Positions 6,228-6,387 of a DNA stretch of 6,387 nucleotides are shown here, in pieces. Position numbers and translations under genes: made by a program. Each line of letters begins with the position of its first letter. The first letter of the stretch is position 1. Below the pieces are notes generated by a model. That model worked only from the letters and a program-made list of their open reading frames with translations, was not told the origin of the DNA and searched no databases. Source of the stretch: Tannerella sp. (GTDB taxonomy: Bacteria; Bacteroidota; Bacteroidia; Bacteroidales; Tannerellaceae); contig JAISOP010000210.1 in NCBI GenBank assembly GCA_031275525.1, forward strand, positions 1-6,387. The letters run 5' to 3'.

Positions 6228-6231
6228 CAGC

Positions 6232-6251
6232 CGGCCGTGCGCCTGCGGCCG
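6232..6251. repeat. Paired CGGCCG palindromes
   Basis: CGGCCG occurs at 6232-6237 and again at 6246-6251, separated by 8 bases. Each copy is itself palindromic, so they are at once direct and inverted repeats and can form a 6-bp stem. The stem would compete with the outer pairing of the 6190-6227 hairpin. Confidence 0.35.
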
Positions 6252-6341
6252 ATCTCCTTCCCGCAGCCCCTCACGCCCGCCCTGCGAAAACTTCAAACGG
6301 GTACAGCTAACGGAAATCATGCCCTCCTTCCACTGAAGGAT

Positions 6342-6383
6342 ATACCGGACGATATAACTTTCCATACCGGACGATATAACTTT
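6342..6383. repeat. 20-bp direct repeat, period 22, at the window edge
   Basis: ATACCGGACGATATAACTTT occurs at 6342-6361 and is repeated exactly at 6364-6383, with CC between copies. The second copy is followed by TTAT at the right edge, so further copies may continue outside. A period of 22 is close to two helical turns, which would put bound proteins on the same DNA face. The spacing is far too short for a CRISPR array. An iteron- or operator-like role is possible, as is a simple tandem repeat. Confidence 0.8.
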
Positions 6384-6387
6384 TTAT

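Larger units (their letters stand above)
5815..6387. other. Gene-free intergenic region rich in repeats and hairpins
   Basis: I see no credible protein gene here on either strand. The two short open frames present (about 6000-6206 plus and 6365-6168 minus) run through palindromic repeats and show no domain, conserved start or leader. The stretch instead holds a bulged hairpin, a 23-bp tandem array, several GC-rich hairpins and a direct repeat at the right edge, listed separately. It begins just upstream of the helicase promoter; the next gene to the right is outside the window. Confidence 0.7.

Noticed and set aside
6168..6365. Short minus-strand open frame (65 codons) in the repeat region
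   Set aside because: It runs through the 9-bp-arm hairpin and GC-rich repeats. Part of its translation (KSMNSLRSNNIDF) reads like a translated repeat, and there is no promoter or domain.

Overview
The window reads as a chromosomal segment of a moderately GC-rich member of the Bacteroidota, probably order Bacteroidales. The evidence is the MetG with a KISTS signature loop, the DEAD-box helicase beginning (M)KTFEELG, a TAnnTTTG-type promoter box and A/T-rich leaders without clear Shine-Dalgarno sites. I cannot fix the genus. All five recognisable genes are on the minus strand and read right to left: DEAD-box RNA helicase (5772-4012), methionyl-tRNA synthetase metG (3943-1898), DNA methyltransferase (1854-910), restriction endonuclease (913-302), and the first 81 codons of a sugar aminotransferase of the DegT/DnrJ/EryC1/StrS family (244 to the left edge).

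The most distinctive content is a compact type II restriction-modification pair between metG and the aminotransferase. The 203-residue endonuclease belongs to the BglII/BstYI family. It matches BstYI in length, in the active-site triad (D119, E128, Q130) and in the two residues (K133, S172) that I recall being tied to BstYI's degenerate specificity. The predicted target is therefore RGATCY. The partner is a beta-class amino-methyltransferase with a TSPPYN motif, compatible with N4-cytosine methylation. The two genes overlap by four bases (ATGA), methyltransferase first, with no control-protein gene. In sampled lines they are clearly more A/T-rich (about 33-43% GC) than the housekeeping genes on either side (about 60-73%), which suggests horizontal acquisition. 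The window has 21 GATC sites and none is RGATCY, which agrees with the prediction but is statistically weak.

MetG and the helicase look intact and functional. MetG has the HIGH motif, a zinc knuckle, the KISTS loop and a C-terminal tRNA-binding OB domain. The helicase has the full DEAD core, a DbpA-type RNA-binding domain and a basic tail, and appears to start with TTG. They serve translation and RNA remodelling and have no evident functional link to the restriction-modification pair beyond co-orientation.

The right-hand ~570 bases (5815-6387) hold no credible gene. They contain a bulged hairpin, a tandem array of 23-bp palindromic units that itself forms a 14-bp perfect stem, a cluster of GC-rich hairpins including one with 9-bp arms, and two copies of a 20-bp direct repeat at the right edge that may continue outside the window. 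This looks like an intergenic island of dispersed or palindromic repeats upstream of the helicase promoter.
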